In this document: positions 43,889 to 53,376 of the stretch, one piece after another
Layout of the letters: every line of letters starts with the position of its first letter
Position numbering within the stretch: position 1 is the stretch's first letter
Notes under the pieces: model-generated
Database searches by the model: none
Told to the model about the DNA's origin: nothing
What the model saw: the letters and a program-made list of their open reading frames with translations, nothing else
Translations under genes and position numbers: made by a program
From: Paenibacillus donghaensis
GTDB lineage: Bacteria > Bacillota > Bacilli > Paenibacillales > Paenibacillaceae
NCBI RefSeq assembly: GCF_002192415.1
Contig: NZ_CP021780.1
Span: forward strand, 2,418,001-2,482,000
DNA length: 64,000 nt
Direction: 5' to 3'

Positions 43889-45100
43889 TTGGATAAGCAT
43901 CTGATTTCTGCCACGCCTCGTGTGGCTGACCACATTCCAGCTACTAACCGACTTCCATGGGCAGGTCTCTTAGCCCTAGCAATAGCGGGTTTTATCTGTA
44001 TTCTTACCGAGACGATTCCCGCGGGCTTACTACCCCAGATCAGCAGAGAGCTTGGAATCTCGGAGGCTTTTGCCGGGCAGCTCGTCACGCTCTATGCACT
44101 GGGCTCCTTGCTAGCTGCGATTCCTTTGACCACAGCGACCAGAGGGTGGCGGAGACGACCGCTGCTGGTGTTGTGCATAAGTGGATTTCTTGTGTTCAAC
44201 AGCGCGACTGCGCTGTCTTCCAGCTACACGCTAACGCTGATTGTCCGATTCTTGGCAGGCGTTTCTGCCGGTGTGCTGTGGGGAATGACTGCGGGGTATG
44301 CCCGGCGCATGGTGCCAGATGAACGCAAAGGGCAGGCGATGGCGATCGCGATGGTTGGCACTCCGCTTGCGCTTGCATTCGGCGTCCCTGCCGGAACATT
44401 TCTGGGTGTTCTCGTGGGCTGGCGTGCTGTTTTTGGGATCATGTCGCTGCTTGCAGTGCTGCTGTTGCTCTTTGTCCTCTGGAAAATGCCGGACTATCCC
44501 GGTCAGCCAGCGGGCAAGCGCCTCTCCCTCAAGCAAGTGATGGGCGTCCCGGGGGTACGGCCTGTATTATTGGTCGTCCTGGCTTGGGTGCTGGCCCATA
44601 ACATTCTCTATACTTATCTTGCCCCGTTCCTTGTCACAGCCGGGCTTGCCCAACGGATCGATCTGGTACTGCTTATTTTTGGGCTCTCATCGGTTGTGGG
44701 AATTTGGATCATCGGGGTATGGATTGACCGCATGCAGCGTCCCCTGGTGTTAATCAGCCTCTTTGGGTTCGCCTTGGCCTCCGTCTTCCTGGGAATAGCC
44801 GGAAGTCAACCGGTGATCATCTATCTGGCGGTTATGGTATGGGGGTTGACGTTCGGGGGAGCCGCCACCTTGCTGCAGACAGCAGTGGCCCAAGCCGCCG
44901 GTGAAAGTGCGGATGTGGCCCAATCGATGCTGGTGACAGCATGGAATCTAGCGATCGGTGGAGGCGGCTTCCTAGGCGCTATTTTACTCGAAACGCTGGG
45001 TGTTCGTTCATTTCCCTGGACGGCGTTCCTGCTGCTAATCCTTGCGCTGTTCGTAGTGTGGCGGTCCCGGGAGCATGGATTTGTTTCCCGTAAGCAATGA
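43889..45100 (+). CDS. MFS transporter, DHA1/AraJ-type
   Basis: A protein of about 403 residues with 12 predicted spans. LTETIPAGLLPQISRELGISEAFAGQLVTLYALGSLLAAIP and RFLAGVSAGVLWGMTAGYARRMVPDERKGQAMAIAMVGTPLALAFGVPAGT are typical of the AraJ/YdhP-type efflux branch, which exports sugars, purines or drugs. TTG 43889 is chosen because AAGGGAG is 11 bases upstream; ATG 43868 lacks an RBS and would add seven residues. It is followed by a serine hydrolase gene in the same direction, about 100 bases on. Confidence 0.85.
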   Translation: MDKHLISATPRVADHIPATNRLPWAGLLALAIAGFICILTETIPAGLLPQISRELGISEAFAGQLVTLYALGSLLAAIPLTTATRGWRRRPLLVLCISGFLVFNSATALSSSYTLTLIVRFLAGVSAGVLWGMTAGYARRMVPDERKGQAMAIAMVGTPLALAFGVPAGTFLGVLVGWRAVFGIMSLLAVLLLLFVLWKMPDYPGQPAGKRLSLKQVMGVPGVRPVLLVVLAWVLAHNILYTYLAPFLVTAGLAQRIDLVLLIFGLSSVVGIWIIGVWIDRMQRPLVLISLFGFALASVFLGIAGSQPVIIYLAVMVWGLTFGGAATLLQTAVAQAAGESADVAQSMLVTAWNLAIGGGGFLGAILLETLGVRSFPWTAFLLLILALFVVWRSREHGFVSRKQ

Positions 45101-45197
45101 GCTGCCCGGCAGCTTATTCCACTTCTCATAACTTTCAGTATCGTATAGTTTCATATTTGTTACATCAATACTAATATAGCTGGAGAGGGTGTTAATT

Positions 45198-46337
45198 ATG
45201 CTAAAAACCTATATAGATCAAGTCATAGAACGTACACTTTCTGAGAAAAGGATCGTTGGAACGGTGGTCCAAGTATCCATTGATGGAGAGCTGGTGTACA
45301 GCCGTGCCGCCGGTTATGCCGACCGCGAACAGCAAGAGATTATGCAGGAGAATGCTCTATTCCGGCTTGCCTCCGTGTCCAAACCAATCGTGTCTACAGC
45401 CGCACTGGTGTTGGTAGCCCAAGGCCGCCTTGGGCTGGATGACCGGGTGGACAGATGGCTGCCTGAGTTCAAGCCCCGTCTGTCCAATGGTGCTCCAGCG
45501 GAAATAACTGTCCGCCAATTGTTGACGCATACGGCAGGACTGACCTATCGCTTTTTTCAGAAGGAGCATGACTCCTATGAGCTGGCCGGAGTTTCAGACG
45601 GAATGGATGTGAGTGGCATTAGCTTGGAAGAGAATCTGCGCCGGCTGGCCTCTGTACCGCTACTATACACACCAGGAACAGAGTGGAAATATTCCATTGC
45701 TACGGATGTGCTTGGTGCAGTCATTGAGAAGGCTGCCGCTGTTCCGCTGAACGAAGCGGTGCGTACATTGGTCACTGAACCGCTCGGCATGTACGATACC
45801 GGGTTTACGGCGGTGGACGCCTCGCGTCTTGCGGTTGCCTATGCAAATGATGAGCCTGAGCCCCGCCGGCTACTGGATATCGATCATATTCCTTTTTTGG
45901 AAGGTACCGCAGGCTTCAGGCTGGCTCCCGTCCGGGCCCTTGACGGTAAGGAGTATACCTCTGGAGGTGCAGGCATGGTAGGCAGTGCGGGAGACTTTCT
46001 GCGGCTGCTCGAAACCTTGCGGAAGGGTGGAACACCACTTTTGCCGGAGAGTATGGTACAGGAAATGGCTGCCAATCAGATTGGCAGTCTTCCGATGGCT
46101 TATTGGCCGGGACGGGGGTTTGGCCTCGGCTTCACCGTGCTTAAAGATCCGGCAGCCGCCGGAACCAGCGAGTCCCCGGGGACCTGGCGGATGGGCGGGA
46201 CTTATGGACATTCGTGGTTCGTTGATCCACAGCAAAAATTAAGCGTTGTAGCCTTTACCAATACTGCACTGGAAGGAATGTCGGGCCCGTTTACAGTTGA
46301 CCTGTGTGAAGCTGTGTATGAAGGGTTGAAGGAATAA
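45198..46337 (+). CDS. Beta-lactamase-family serine hydrolase
   Basis: A 379-residue cytoplasmic-looking protein (no signal peptide) of the class C beta-lactamase/esterase fold. The nucleophile motif SVSK is near residue 60, WKYSIATDVLG holds the second Tyr motif around residue 168, and GGTYGHSWFVDP supplies the third (HSW in place of KTG). LLTHTAGLTYRF is a typical conserved loop. Members act as esterases or D-amino-acid peptidases rather than resistance enzymes. GGAGAGGG is upstream of ATG 45198. Confidence 0.88.
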   Translation: MLKTYIDQVIERTLSEKRIVGTVVQVSIDGELVYSRAAGYADREQQEIMQENALFRLASVSKPIVSTAALVLVAQGRLGLDDRVDRWLPEFKPRLSNGAPAEITVRQLLTHTAGLTYRFFQKEHDSYELAGVSDGMDVSGISLEENLRRLASVPLLYTPGTEWKYSIATDVLGAVIEKAAAVPLNEAVRTLVTEPLGMYDTGFTAVDASRLAVAYANDEPEPRRLLDIDHIPFLEGTAGFRLAPVRALDGKEYTSGGAGMVGSAGDFLRLLETLRKGGTPLLPESMVQEMAANQIGSLPMAYWPGRGFGLGFTVLKDPAAAGTSESPGTWRMGGTYGHSWFVDPQQKLSVVAFTNTALEGMSGPFTVDLCEAVYEGLKE

Positions 46338-46460
46338 CCTTATATATATCATAAAGCGGCAGAGATGCCGTTTTTTTGTTGTCGGCTGGCATAGTCATTC
46401 AGAATCAATTTAATTGCAGAGTTACCCAAGGTACAACAAATCAGGAAGCTGGTGTTGCTC

Positions 46461-47156
46461 CTATTCCAGGAATTGAGCTTCGATGGCATCGGTTGCTGGC
46501 GGCAGCTCCATGCCTTGCTTCCAGATCAGAATCGGATTGTCATTCTTAGGGCCATAATAAATGGCCTTTATTTGTATTGAAGGGTCCGTCCGGTTCGCAT
46601 TTAATTGTTCGAGGTTTATAACGTCATACCTGTTGCCAAGCCCAAACTCCGCAAATTTTCTGGATTTGATGACAGGCCGCACAGGGGTTAAATAGAAGAT
46701 GCCGTCACCTTCCGATTTACCATTGATTTGATTCACCCGGTATCCATCGGTCATTCTTACATGATAAGCGATTTTTCCGTTTTTGAGCTGGCTTATATCG
46801 GTGATCTCGATCGCACTGGAGGGGACTTTGATAATATTCCAGCGGAATAAGCCGGCATACCCGAGAATGATTACAGCGCACACGGCTGTAGCAAGGAGCA
46901 GACCTTTGACAAATGCCGCTACTTTGGAGCGGTGCCAATATCCTTTGAAGCTTGCCAGACCGGTGCTTTCCTGTTTGTTCTTCTTCATGACCTCAAAAGG
47001 CAGGCTGCTGCTCTGCCGTAGCTTATTCAGGGCGGCGGTACAGTGCTCGCAGGTGGATAAATGAACCTCAATGGATTCCTTGGTGGTTTCGCTGCACACT
47101 TCATCATAATATAGCGGCAGCAAATCCTCAACAATTTCGCAGGACAGTTTGTTCAT
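46461..47156 (-). CDS. Zinc-finger anti-sigma factor
   Basis: A 231-residue membrane protein: N-terminal zf-HC2 domain with SIEVHLSTCEHCTAAL (His-x3-Cys-x2-Cys), a single span at about residues 78-100 (GLLLATAVCAVIILGYAGLF), and an extracellular part of about 130 residues with no recognised domain. Its start overlaps the sigma gene stop, the standard arrangement for a cognate pair. It should hold the sigma factor inactive at the membrane until an envelope signal releases it. Confidence 0.85.
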   Translation of the reverse strand: MNKLSCEIVEDLLPLYYDEVCSETTKESIEVHLSTCEHCTAALNKLRQSSSLPFEVMKKNKQESTGLASFKGYWHRSKVAAFVKGLLLATAVCAVIILGYAGLFRWNIIKVPSSAIEITDISQLKNGKIAYHVRMTDGYRVNQINGKSEGDGIFYLTPVRPVIKSRKFAEFGLGNRYDVINLEQLNANRTDPSIQIKAIYYGPKNDNPILIWKQGMELPPATDAIEAQFLE

Positions 47157-47644
47157 CAGTCTTCCTCCATTAATAAGTCTTGTATGATGTTTCTCGCGCG
47201 GTGAAATGTAACCCTGGCCCAGCTTTCCGTTCTGCCAAAGACCTCACTGATATGGTCAAAGGATAATTCTCCGAACACTCTCAGCGTAAAGACTTCCTTA
47301 TAAGGCTCTTTCAGACTGTGCAACAGCTTATGAATTCGCAGGGCTTCTGTTTTGTCGATCAGCTTTTGTTCAATCGTGAGGCTGTTCCCCTGTATCTTTT
47401 CCTGCGGATCGCCCGGTTCGTAGCGTTTTTGTTTGTCCATATAAGTAAAGTAGGTATTTTTGGCGATTTGACACAGCCAGACACTGATTTTACAATTGCC
47501 TTTGAACTGGTTAATATTTTTCACTGCTTTTACAAACGTTTCTTGCGTAATCTCCTCGGCAATCTGCTTATTCCTGCTTAAGGACAACGCAAATAAGTAT
47601 ACATCCTGAAAATATTGCTCGTAGATTTGTTCTACATCGGCCAC
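47156..47644 (-). CDS. ECF-type RNA polymerase sigma factor
   Basis: A 162-residue sigma-70 family factor with region 2 (YFQDVYLFALSLSRNKQIAEEITQETFVKAV) and region 4 (LKEPYKEVFTLRVFGELSFDHISEVFGRTESWARVTFHRAR). GTG 47644 has AAGGTGG about eight bases before it. It is co-transcribed with the zinc-finger anti-sigma gene. Its target promoters are unknown. Confidence 0.92.
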   Translation of the reverse strand: MADVEQIYEQYFQDVYLFALSLSRNKQIAEEITQETFVKAVKNINQFKGNCKISVWLCQIAKNTYFTYMDKQKRYEPGDPQEKIQGNSLTIEQKLIDKTEALRIHKLLHSLKEPYKEVFTLRVFGELSFDHISEVFGRTESWARVTFHRARNIIQDLLMEED

Positions 47645-47916
47645 ATGTTCACCACCTTACATATATAAGACCCGCTTAGGGGAGATTCGTTACAAAACCA
47701 ATGAGAGAGGGGATAAGCCTACGGAGACTATTGTAAGCCAGGTATGACCGAAGTGGGAAGGACCGCTGAGCAAGCGGAGCGGCGGCTGGAATAAAATCGA
47801 ATTAGAGCATGCCGTGCTGCTTGATTTTGAATTTTGCACCTTCGATATGAGGGTGATGGAGCCTGCGGAATTCTTTGGACTATCGAATGCTAAGAATAAG
47901 GAATTGGAGTGAGTGT

Positions 47917-48138
47917 ATGTTAAAGAGAAGAGGCGTAAAAACTGCACTCTGCCTGCTGACTGCCGATTATTTCGGCAAGCTGGGTGATGATCAATCATGG
48001 ATGAACAGTCAAGCTGCGCTTCCCTCATGGTCCGTGGCCGGCAAGCAAATCATCGTAAAGGACAGCTCCCATTACATCCACAGCTACCAGCCTGAACTGG
48101 TTGTTGAAGAACTGCTGCAATTAAGCAGAGACCAATAA
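47917..48138 (+). pseudogene. C-terminal fragment of an alpha/beta hydrolase
   Basis: The 73-residue frame ends SWSVAGKQIIVKDSSHYIHSYQPELVVEELLQL, which matches the last strand, catalytic-His loop (SSHYIH) and final helix of alpha/beta hydrolases. The nucleophile and oxyanion parts are missing. GGAG precedes ATG 47917, so it may be translated as a short stub. The gap 47645-47916 in front shows no gene. I call it a remnant; a small independent protein is less likely. Confidence 0.6.
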
Positions 48139-48199
48139 GCAAAGAATTAAAAAATGAGTAATTCAGAAAATCCATTAACCACTTAAGGGAGAGAACAAT

Positions 48200-48661
48200 A
48201 TGGCTGCTGTCCAGACCTTCAAAGCAACTGCACATTTGCAAAATGGTGTGCAAGTAAAAGCAACTTCCAGACAGTTCGAGTTGATCATCGACGAGCCCAA
48301 GAGTCTGGGCGGAACGGATACGGGGATGAATCCTGTTGAAGCGCTCCTTGCTTCGTTAGGGGCCTGCCAATCTATCGTTGCCCGGATCTATGCGCCTAAA
48401 TTTGGCGTGAAGCTCAATGATTTTCGCGTAGAGGTCGAAGGGGATATTGATCTTGATGGATTTTTTGATAAATCCGATGTTCGTCCGGGCTACTCTGACA
48501 TCCGGTACACATTTCATATCCAAACCGATTCGCCAAAAGAAAAGGTGGAGGAGTTTGTACAATTTCTAGAAAGCAAATGCCCCGTTGGAGATACAATTGC
48601 CAAACCGGTTAATCTAAAACTTGAAAGCATCGTTATTGAGCCAGCGCTGTCTGCGCAATGA
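48200..48661 (+). CDS. OsmC/Ohr-family protein
   Basis: A 153-residue cytoplasmic protein of the OsmC family. The two peroxidatic/resolving Cys sites are visible: LLASLGACQSIVA (Cys about 54) and FLESKCPVGDTI (Cys about 125). Family members reduce organic hydroperoxides with thiol or lipoyl partners. AGGGAGAG lies before ATG 48200. It stands 60 bases after the hydrolase fragment and before a long gene-free region. Confidence 0.88.
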   Translation: MAAVQTFKATAHLQNGVQVKATSRQFELIIDEPKSLGGTDTGMNPVEALLASLGACQSIVARIYAPKFGVKLNDFRVEVEGDIDLDGFFDKSDVRPGYSDIRYTFHIQTDSPKEKVEEFVQFLESKCPVGDTIAKPVNLKLESIVIEPALSAQ

Positions 48662-48944
48662 TTATCGATCGATGGCTTTGAGTCAACAACACGATTGGGG
48701 CTCTAATCTGTAAATTAACGTGTCGAACACTCGCAAAATCCGTGGCAGTCACTTGGGCGTATCTTTAGACTGGACCGGAATATGTCGTTTCAGCACTTCA
48801 CTCTCAAGTTCATCGTAGGAGGAATACTTTGGGGATTGTTAAACACATTTCCAGGGTCATTTTTAGCTTTTACTCTTCGTAATCTAGGAACGGATTCCTT
48901 GCGAAACCGCTAGAGTACTGGTTACTGTACTTTTGGGTAAGTAT

Positions 48945-49329
48945 CGGATCTGGTTACTGCTTAGGTCCCCCATTCCCTATGTGTTACTCGCCCGCCACTG
49001 ATCCAACACCCCGCACCAAGGAGGCTAAAGAATAATCTAGGAAGGGCGTCGCCCGTAACCCTCGCTTCGATTTCAGACGGTTGCGGACTCAGGAGCCCCT
49101 ATTTGCTGTAAATAGGCAGGTTTGCAGGATGAACGGACCCAGGAGCCTCTATATCACAGAAAACCCTCGGTTTAGAGCCTGTTTTGACGACTTAGGGGCT
49201 ATACGGTCCGTAAGACTTCAAAAGATCGCAAAAATGAGGAAATAGGAGCTATACGGTCCGCTAGAAAATGGGTTGCCTATAGTTCAAGTGTATGGAGTGT
49301 CGCAGGGTCCTAAGTAGTAACCGGATCTG
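48945..49329. repeat. MITE-like gene-free region with imperfect terminal inverted repeats
   Basis: CGGATCTGGTTACTGCTTAG... (48945-48969) and the inverse of 49305-49329 agree at 21 of 25 bases. Inside are four copies of a shorter unit in two orientations: CGGAC-(C/T)-CAGGAGCC at 49084-49102 and 49134-49152, and inverse AGG(G/A)GCTATACGGTCCG at 49194-49210 and 49244-49260. There is no open frame of note. No target duplication is seen. The whole 48662-49557 gap shows no gene I can support. Confidence 0.55.
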
Positions 49330-49874
49330 CAGCTAATAAAAATCCCAACTCCTTTTGAGCAAATCATTTCACTATAATCCAACAATCAGGACCCCATATC
49401 GTATGAAGGGCATTAGTCTAAGAAGTGCGCAACTTATTCACCCCTCCGGAATATGGCCCGTCTTGGCATCAATCGGCTCTGAAGCGATTATGGAACGGAA
49501 AGCTATTCAGTGGTAAAAATTAAATAAAATATTAGATTAATTTTATGTAAGTGAATAATGAGGAGATATAATTGCGGCAAAGATAGGGAAATGAAAGTAT
49601 TTTGTGACTTTTTTTATGGGTATTTAGACTCAGGTTTATTTTACTTTTTTGAAAGATATAGGTCTAAAGGTCATTTTATTAAGAATACGATTTCAAGAAA
49701 CTTTCTTGCTGAACGATTCCTTGTCGCAGACTGGACTAAGGCATAGATAGGTAATTTTTCCCTATCCATTAACAGAGGGGCAAAAATAGAATATTATGTT
49801 AAATAATTAAATGAAGCCAACTTCACTCCTTTTTTTAGCCATCATAAAGAGGAATATTAGTCTATATCAATCGT

Positions 49875-50024
49875 TTGACATAAGTTTTAGAATAGCCATA
49901 CCAACGAATATTATTGTTGGTATTTATCACTGTTAAACAGACAAAGCCTAGAAAGAAGTTTGGGGGTCAGCGGTGAGCTATCATGTATATTTGCTTTAGA
50001 ATTTTTAGATCTTTGTCTGTTTAA
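49875..50024 (+). promoter_or_regulatory. sacB promoter region and structured leader
   Basis: TTGACA (49875-49880) is a possible -35, with no good -10 at the usual distance. Further on, ATACCAAC (49898-49905) and GTTGGTAT (49916-49923) form a hairpin, and a perfect 14-base inverted repeat (49933-49946 with 50011-50024) encloses 64 bases of leader just ahead of the sacB start. The Bacillus RAT antiterminator sequence was not found by eye, so control may differ from SacY type. The 49330-49874 bases hold only a doubtful 62-codon frame (49558). Confidence 0.5.
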
Positions 50025-50066
50025 GAGGGAACAAAATAAAAAGAGATTTAGAAATGGAGATGGAGT

Positions 50067-51557
50067 ATGATTATCAAAAAGTTTGTCAAACAAGTAACAG
50101 CAGCAACCTTTACAATGGCTTTACTGGCAGGCGGTGGAGCTCAAGCTTTTGCGCAAGGAAAAGACAAGGTGGATTACAAAGAAAGCTACGACTTTTCCCA
50201 CATTACTCGCTCTGACATGATGAAATTACCTGAACAACAGAAGAGTGAACAATTCAAAGTGCCTTCATTCGATGCATCGACGATAAAGAATATTCCTTCC
50301 GCAATAAAGGTTGATGAATCGGGCAACCCAATTGAAATGGATGTATGGGATACCTGGCCGCTGCAAAATGCGGATGGAACCGTTGCGAATTATAATGGCT
50401 ACCATATCGTTTTTGGTTTAGCAGGAGACCCTGATAGAGGATCGGACACGTTTATCTACTTGTTCTATCAAAAAATAGGAGACACATCTATTGACAGCTG
50501 GAAAAATGCCGGCAGAGTATTTAAGGATAGTGATAAAAATGTTCCGGAAGATTCAATTCTTAACAATCAATCAGAGGAATGGTCAGGTTCCGCAACCATG
50601 ACATCTGATGGAGAAGTTCGCTTATTTTATACAAATCGCCACAGCTGGTCTCCAGATGCCGGGTTTTATGGTAAACAAACCTTAACAACGGCTCAAATCA
50701 ATGTATCTCAACCAGGGTCTGATACGCTTAAAGTGGATGGCGTAGAAGATTTCAAATCGATCTATGATGGCAACGACGGCAAGATTTATCAAAGCGTTGA
50801 TACCACCGGTTTCAGTAAGGGAGACTATAACGATAATCATACCTTAAGAGATCCTCATTATGTGGAGGAGAATGGCCGTAAATACCTTGTTTTCGAAGCA
50901 AATACGGGGACGGAAACGGGTTACCAAGGTGAGGAATCGTTCTTTAATAAAGCTTACTATGGCGGAAGCAATGTCTTCTTCCAAGCTGAGAAAAATAAGC
51001 TATTGCAAAGCCCTAAAAAAAGTGATGCGGAAAAAGCAAATGGTGCGCTGGGTATCATTGAATTAAACGACGATTATACTTTCAAAAGAGAAATGAAACC
51101 GCTACTTGCATCCAATACCGTAACGGATGAAATTGAACGGGCTAACGTATTTGAATTGAATGGCAAATGGTATTTGTTCACAAGCTCAAGAGGATCTAAG
51201 ATGTACATTGATGGAATTGATAAAGAAGATATCTACATGCTTGGTTATGTATCGAATTCATTGAATGGACCGTACAAACCATTAAACGGTACAGGACTTG
51301 TCCTGCATCAAGATCTTGATCCTTATGATATTACCTGGAATTACGCTCACTTTGCGATCCCACAAGTTAAAGGAAATAACGTGGTCATCACAAGTTACAT
51401 GACAAATAGAGGTTACTTGGCAGATCATCAATCTACTTTTGCACCGAGTTTCTTACTGAACATCAAAGGATCTAAAACTTCTGTTGTAAAAGACAGTATC
51501 CTTGAACAAGGGCAAGTAACGATTGAGACTCAAGAGAAGAAGAATAACAAAAAATAA
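50067..51557 (+). CDS. sacB: Levansucrase (GH68)
   Basis: A 496-residue secreted enzyme that transfers fructose from sucrose to build levan. The signal peptide (about 30 residues, ending QAFAQG) is nearly the Bacillus subtilis one. Catalytic residues sit in MDVWDTWPLQNADG (nucleophile Asp), LRDPHYVE (stabilising Asp) and TVTDEIERANVFEL (acid/base Glu). Sequence resemblance to B. subtilis SacB is high along the whole length; an insert of about seven residues precedes MDVWD. GGAGATGGAG precedes ATG 50067. Codon use is AT-richer than in the surrounding host genes. levB follows after a hairpin. Confidence 0.96.
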   Translation: MIIKKFVKQVTAATFTMALLAGGGAQAFAQGKDKVDYKESYDFSHITRSDMMKLPEQQKSEQFKVPSFDASTIKNIPSAIKVDESGNPIEMDVWDTWPLQNADGTVANYNGYHIVFGLAGDPDRGSDTFIYLFYQKIGDTSIDSWKNAGRVFKDSDKNVPEDSILNNQSEEWSGSATMTSDGEVRLFYTNRHSWSPDAGFYGKQTLTTAQINVSQPGSDTLKVDGVEDFKSIYDGNDGKIYQSVDTTGFSKGDYNDNHTLRDPHYVEENGRKYLVFEANTGTETGYQGEESFFNKAYYGGSNVFFQAEKNKLLQSPKKSDAEKANGALGIIELNDDYTFKREMKPLLASNTVTDEIERANVFELNGKWYLFTSSRGSKMYIDGIDKEDIYMLGYVSNSLNGPYKPLNGTGLVLHQDLDPYDITWNYAHFAIPQVKGNNVVITSYMTNRGYLADHQSTFAPSFLLNIKGSKTSVVKDSILEQGQVTIETQEKKNNKK

Positions 51558-51582
51558 TAAAAACGTCCGATATAAAAAAGGG

Positions 51583-51611
51583 AATGTCGATGCAAATCGG
51601 CATTTTTTTTA
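51583..51611 (+). terminator. Hairpin with T-run between sacB and levB
   Basis: AATGTCGAT (51583-51591) pairs with ATCGGCATT (51596-51604), one G-T pair, followed by eight T. It lies 25 bases before levB and probably reduces, rather than blocks, levB transcription. Confidence 0.7.
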
Positions 51612-51635
51612 TGGAGTAAGCAGCGAGGTGTCAAC

Positions 51636-53177
51636 TTGAACAAAACTGTTAAATATAAAAAGAAGTATATGCAATTAGGAGGAATTACCCTTTTTTTGAT
51701 TATTGTGATGTCGTTAGGATTAAAGGTTCAACATTCTGAAATAAAGAAGCCAACCTATCGAGCTATCTATCATTTCACTACTCCCGACAAATGGAAAAAC
51801 GACCCTCAGAGGCCAATTTATTTGGATGGGGAGTATCATTATTACTATCTATATAATCGCGATTATCCCAATGGAAATGGTACAGAATGGCGACACGCTA
51901 CATCAACGGATTTGGTTCATTGGAAAGATGATGGGGTGGCTATTCCTAAATATACAAACAAAAACGGTGATCCTTGGACAGGATCAGTCGTTGTGGACGA
52001 TAACAATACGGCAGGTTTTGGAAACGGGGCGCTTGTGGCGATTATGACACAGCCCTCTGCAGAGGGTGGGAAGCAGGAACAATATTTATGGTACAGCACG
52101 GATAAAGGAAACACGTTTACCTCTTATAGTGATGATCCTATTATGCCGAATCCAGGCATAGCAGATTTTAGAGACCCGAAAATTATTTGGGATGACCAAG
52201 CTCATAAATGGGTGATGACCATGGCGGAAGGAACGAAAATAGGTTTTTATGAGTCCGATAATTTAAAAGATTGGCATTATACAAGTGGTTTCTTTACGGA
52301 AAATATCGGAATTGTGGAGTGTCCTGATCTTTATTTGATGCAGGCGAATGGCGGGACCTATAAATGGGTTCTTGGCGCCAGCGCAAATGGTAAAGCGATA
52401 GGTAAACCAAACACCTACGCCTACTGGACCGGGAACTTTAATGGAAAGGAATTTATCCCGGATCATAATGAACCTCAGTGGTTAGATTACGGATTTGATT
52501 GGTATGGTGCTGTAACGTTTGAAGAGGGGAAAGACAGCGATAAATACAGTCATCGTTATGCTTTGGCTTGGATGAATAATTGGGATTATCCTGATAATAC
52601 GCCAACACTGGACGAAGGGTTTAACGGAATGGATTCGATTGTTCGTCAAATTGAACTAAAACAAGAAAGCGATCATACGTATCGTTTGATTTCACAACCT
52701 ATGGAAGCGTTGAATCAATTGACAAGCTCAATGGATCACTTTGAACAAATAGAAGTTAATGGCTCTGAAACGCTTAATGTAACAGGTGATGCGTATCAAC
52801 TGGACACAGACATATCTTGGTCAGAGATCAAGAATGTAGGATTAAGGCTTCGGGAGTCAACAGACAAAAACCGTCATGTAGATATCGGAATTCTTATAGA
52901 AGGTCAATATTCTTATGTCAATAGAGCTTTTACAGGGCAGCCCGATAAGGATGGGGAATACCTTGAAAGCAGGGCGCCATTTGATGTCAGTAAGAAGAAC
53001 GTTCACTTAAAGATCCTCGTCGATAAAACAAGCATAGAAGTCTTTTTGGATGATGGGGAAATTGCTTATTCCAGTTTAATTTTCCCGGAGTTAAACGATA
53101 AAGGCATTTCGCTTTTTACTGAAGGCGGCACTGCAATCTTTAAAAATGTTGTGATCAAGCACTTCAATAAAAGTTGA
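51636..53177 (+). CDS. levB: Secreted/anchored levanase, LevB type (GH32)
   Basis: A 513-residue GH32 enzyme with an N-terminal hydrophobic signal-anchor (LGGITLFLIIVMSLGL). Motifs: YHFTTPDKWKNDPQRP (nucleophile Asp in NDPQ), FRDPKIIW, and IVECPDLYLM. The C-terminal beta domain ends SLFTEGGTAIFKNVV. Resemblance to B. subtilis endolevanase LevB (YveB), including DYGFDWYGAVTFE, is strong. TTG 51636 has GAGGTG six bases upstream. Together with sacB it makes and trims levan outside the cell. It ends the AT-rich block. Confidence 0.93.
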   Translation: MNKTVKYKKKYMQLGGITLFLIIVMSLGLKVQHSEIKKPTYRAIYHFTTPDKWKNDPQRPIYLDGEYHYYYLYNRDYPNGNGTEWRHATSTDLVHWKDDGVAIPKYTNKNGDPWTGSVVVDDNNTAGFGNGALVAIMTQPSAEGGKQEQYLWYSTDKGNTFTSYSDDPIMPNPGIADFRDPKIIWDDQAHKWVMTMAEGTKIGFYESDNLKDWHYTSGFFTENIGIVECPDLYLMQANGGTYKWVLGASANGKAIGKPNTYAYWTGNFNGKEFIPDHNEPQWLDYGFDWYGAVTFEEGKDSDKYSHRYALAWMNNWDYPDNTPTLDEGFNGMDSIVRQIELKQESDHTYRLISQPMEALNQLTSSMDHFEQIEVNGSETLNVTGDAYQLDTDISWSEIKNVGLRLRESTDKNRHVDIGILIEGQYSYVNRAFTGQPDKDGEYLESRAPFDVSKKNVHLKILVDKTSIEVFLDDGEIAYSSLIFPELNDKGISLFTEGGTAIFKNVVIKHFNKS

Positions 53178-53376
53178 AGTTTATGTACTTGATGAGTAAT
53201 CGCAAAAGGGTTGGAGGAGAAGGAAGGTTTTTTAATCAGGAGCGATCCCCGGCTTCTTCACCTCCAGTTTAGGGTTGCTGCGTTGATAGGCAATATTCAC
53301 AAGTGAAACAAACGGGTGTATACTGATCATAAAAAAATGAATTTACTTTTAAATAACTCGAAAGCTGGTGACTCTT

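Noticed and set aside
48782..48910. Short hydrophobic frame of about 42 codons
   Set aside because: It starts without an RBS and lies beside repeat DNA; coding cannot be supported.
49558..49746. 62-codon frame before the sacB leader
   Set aside because: No fitting RBS for any of its starts and no similarity recognised; it lies in an AT-rich region where chance frames are common.
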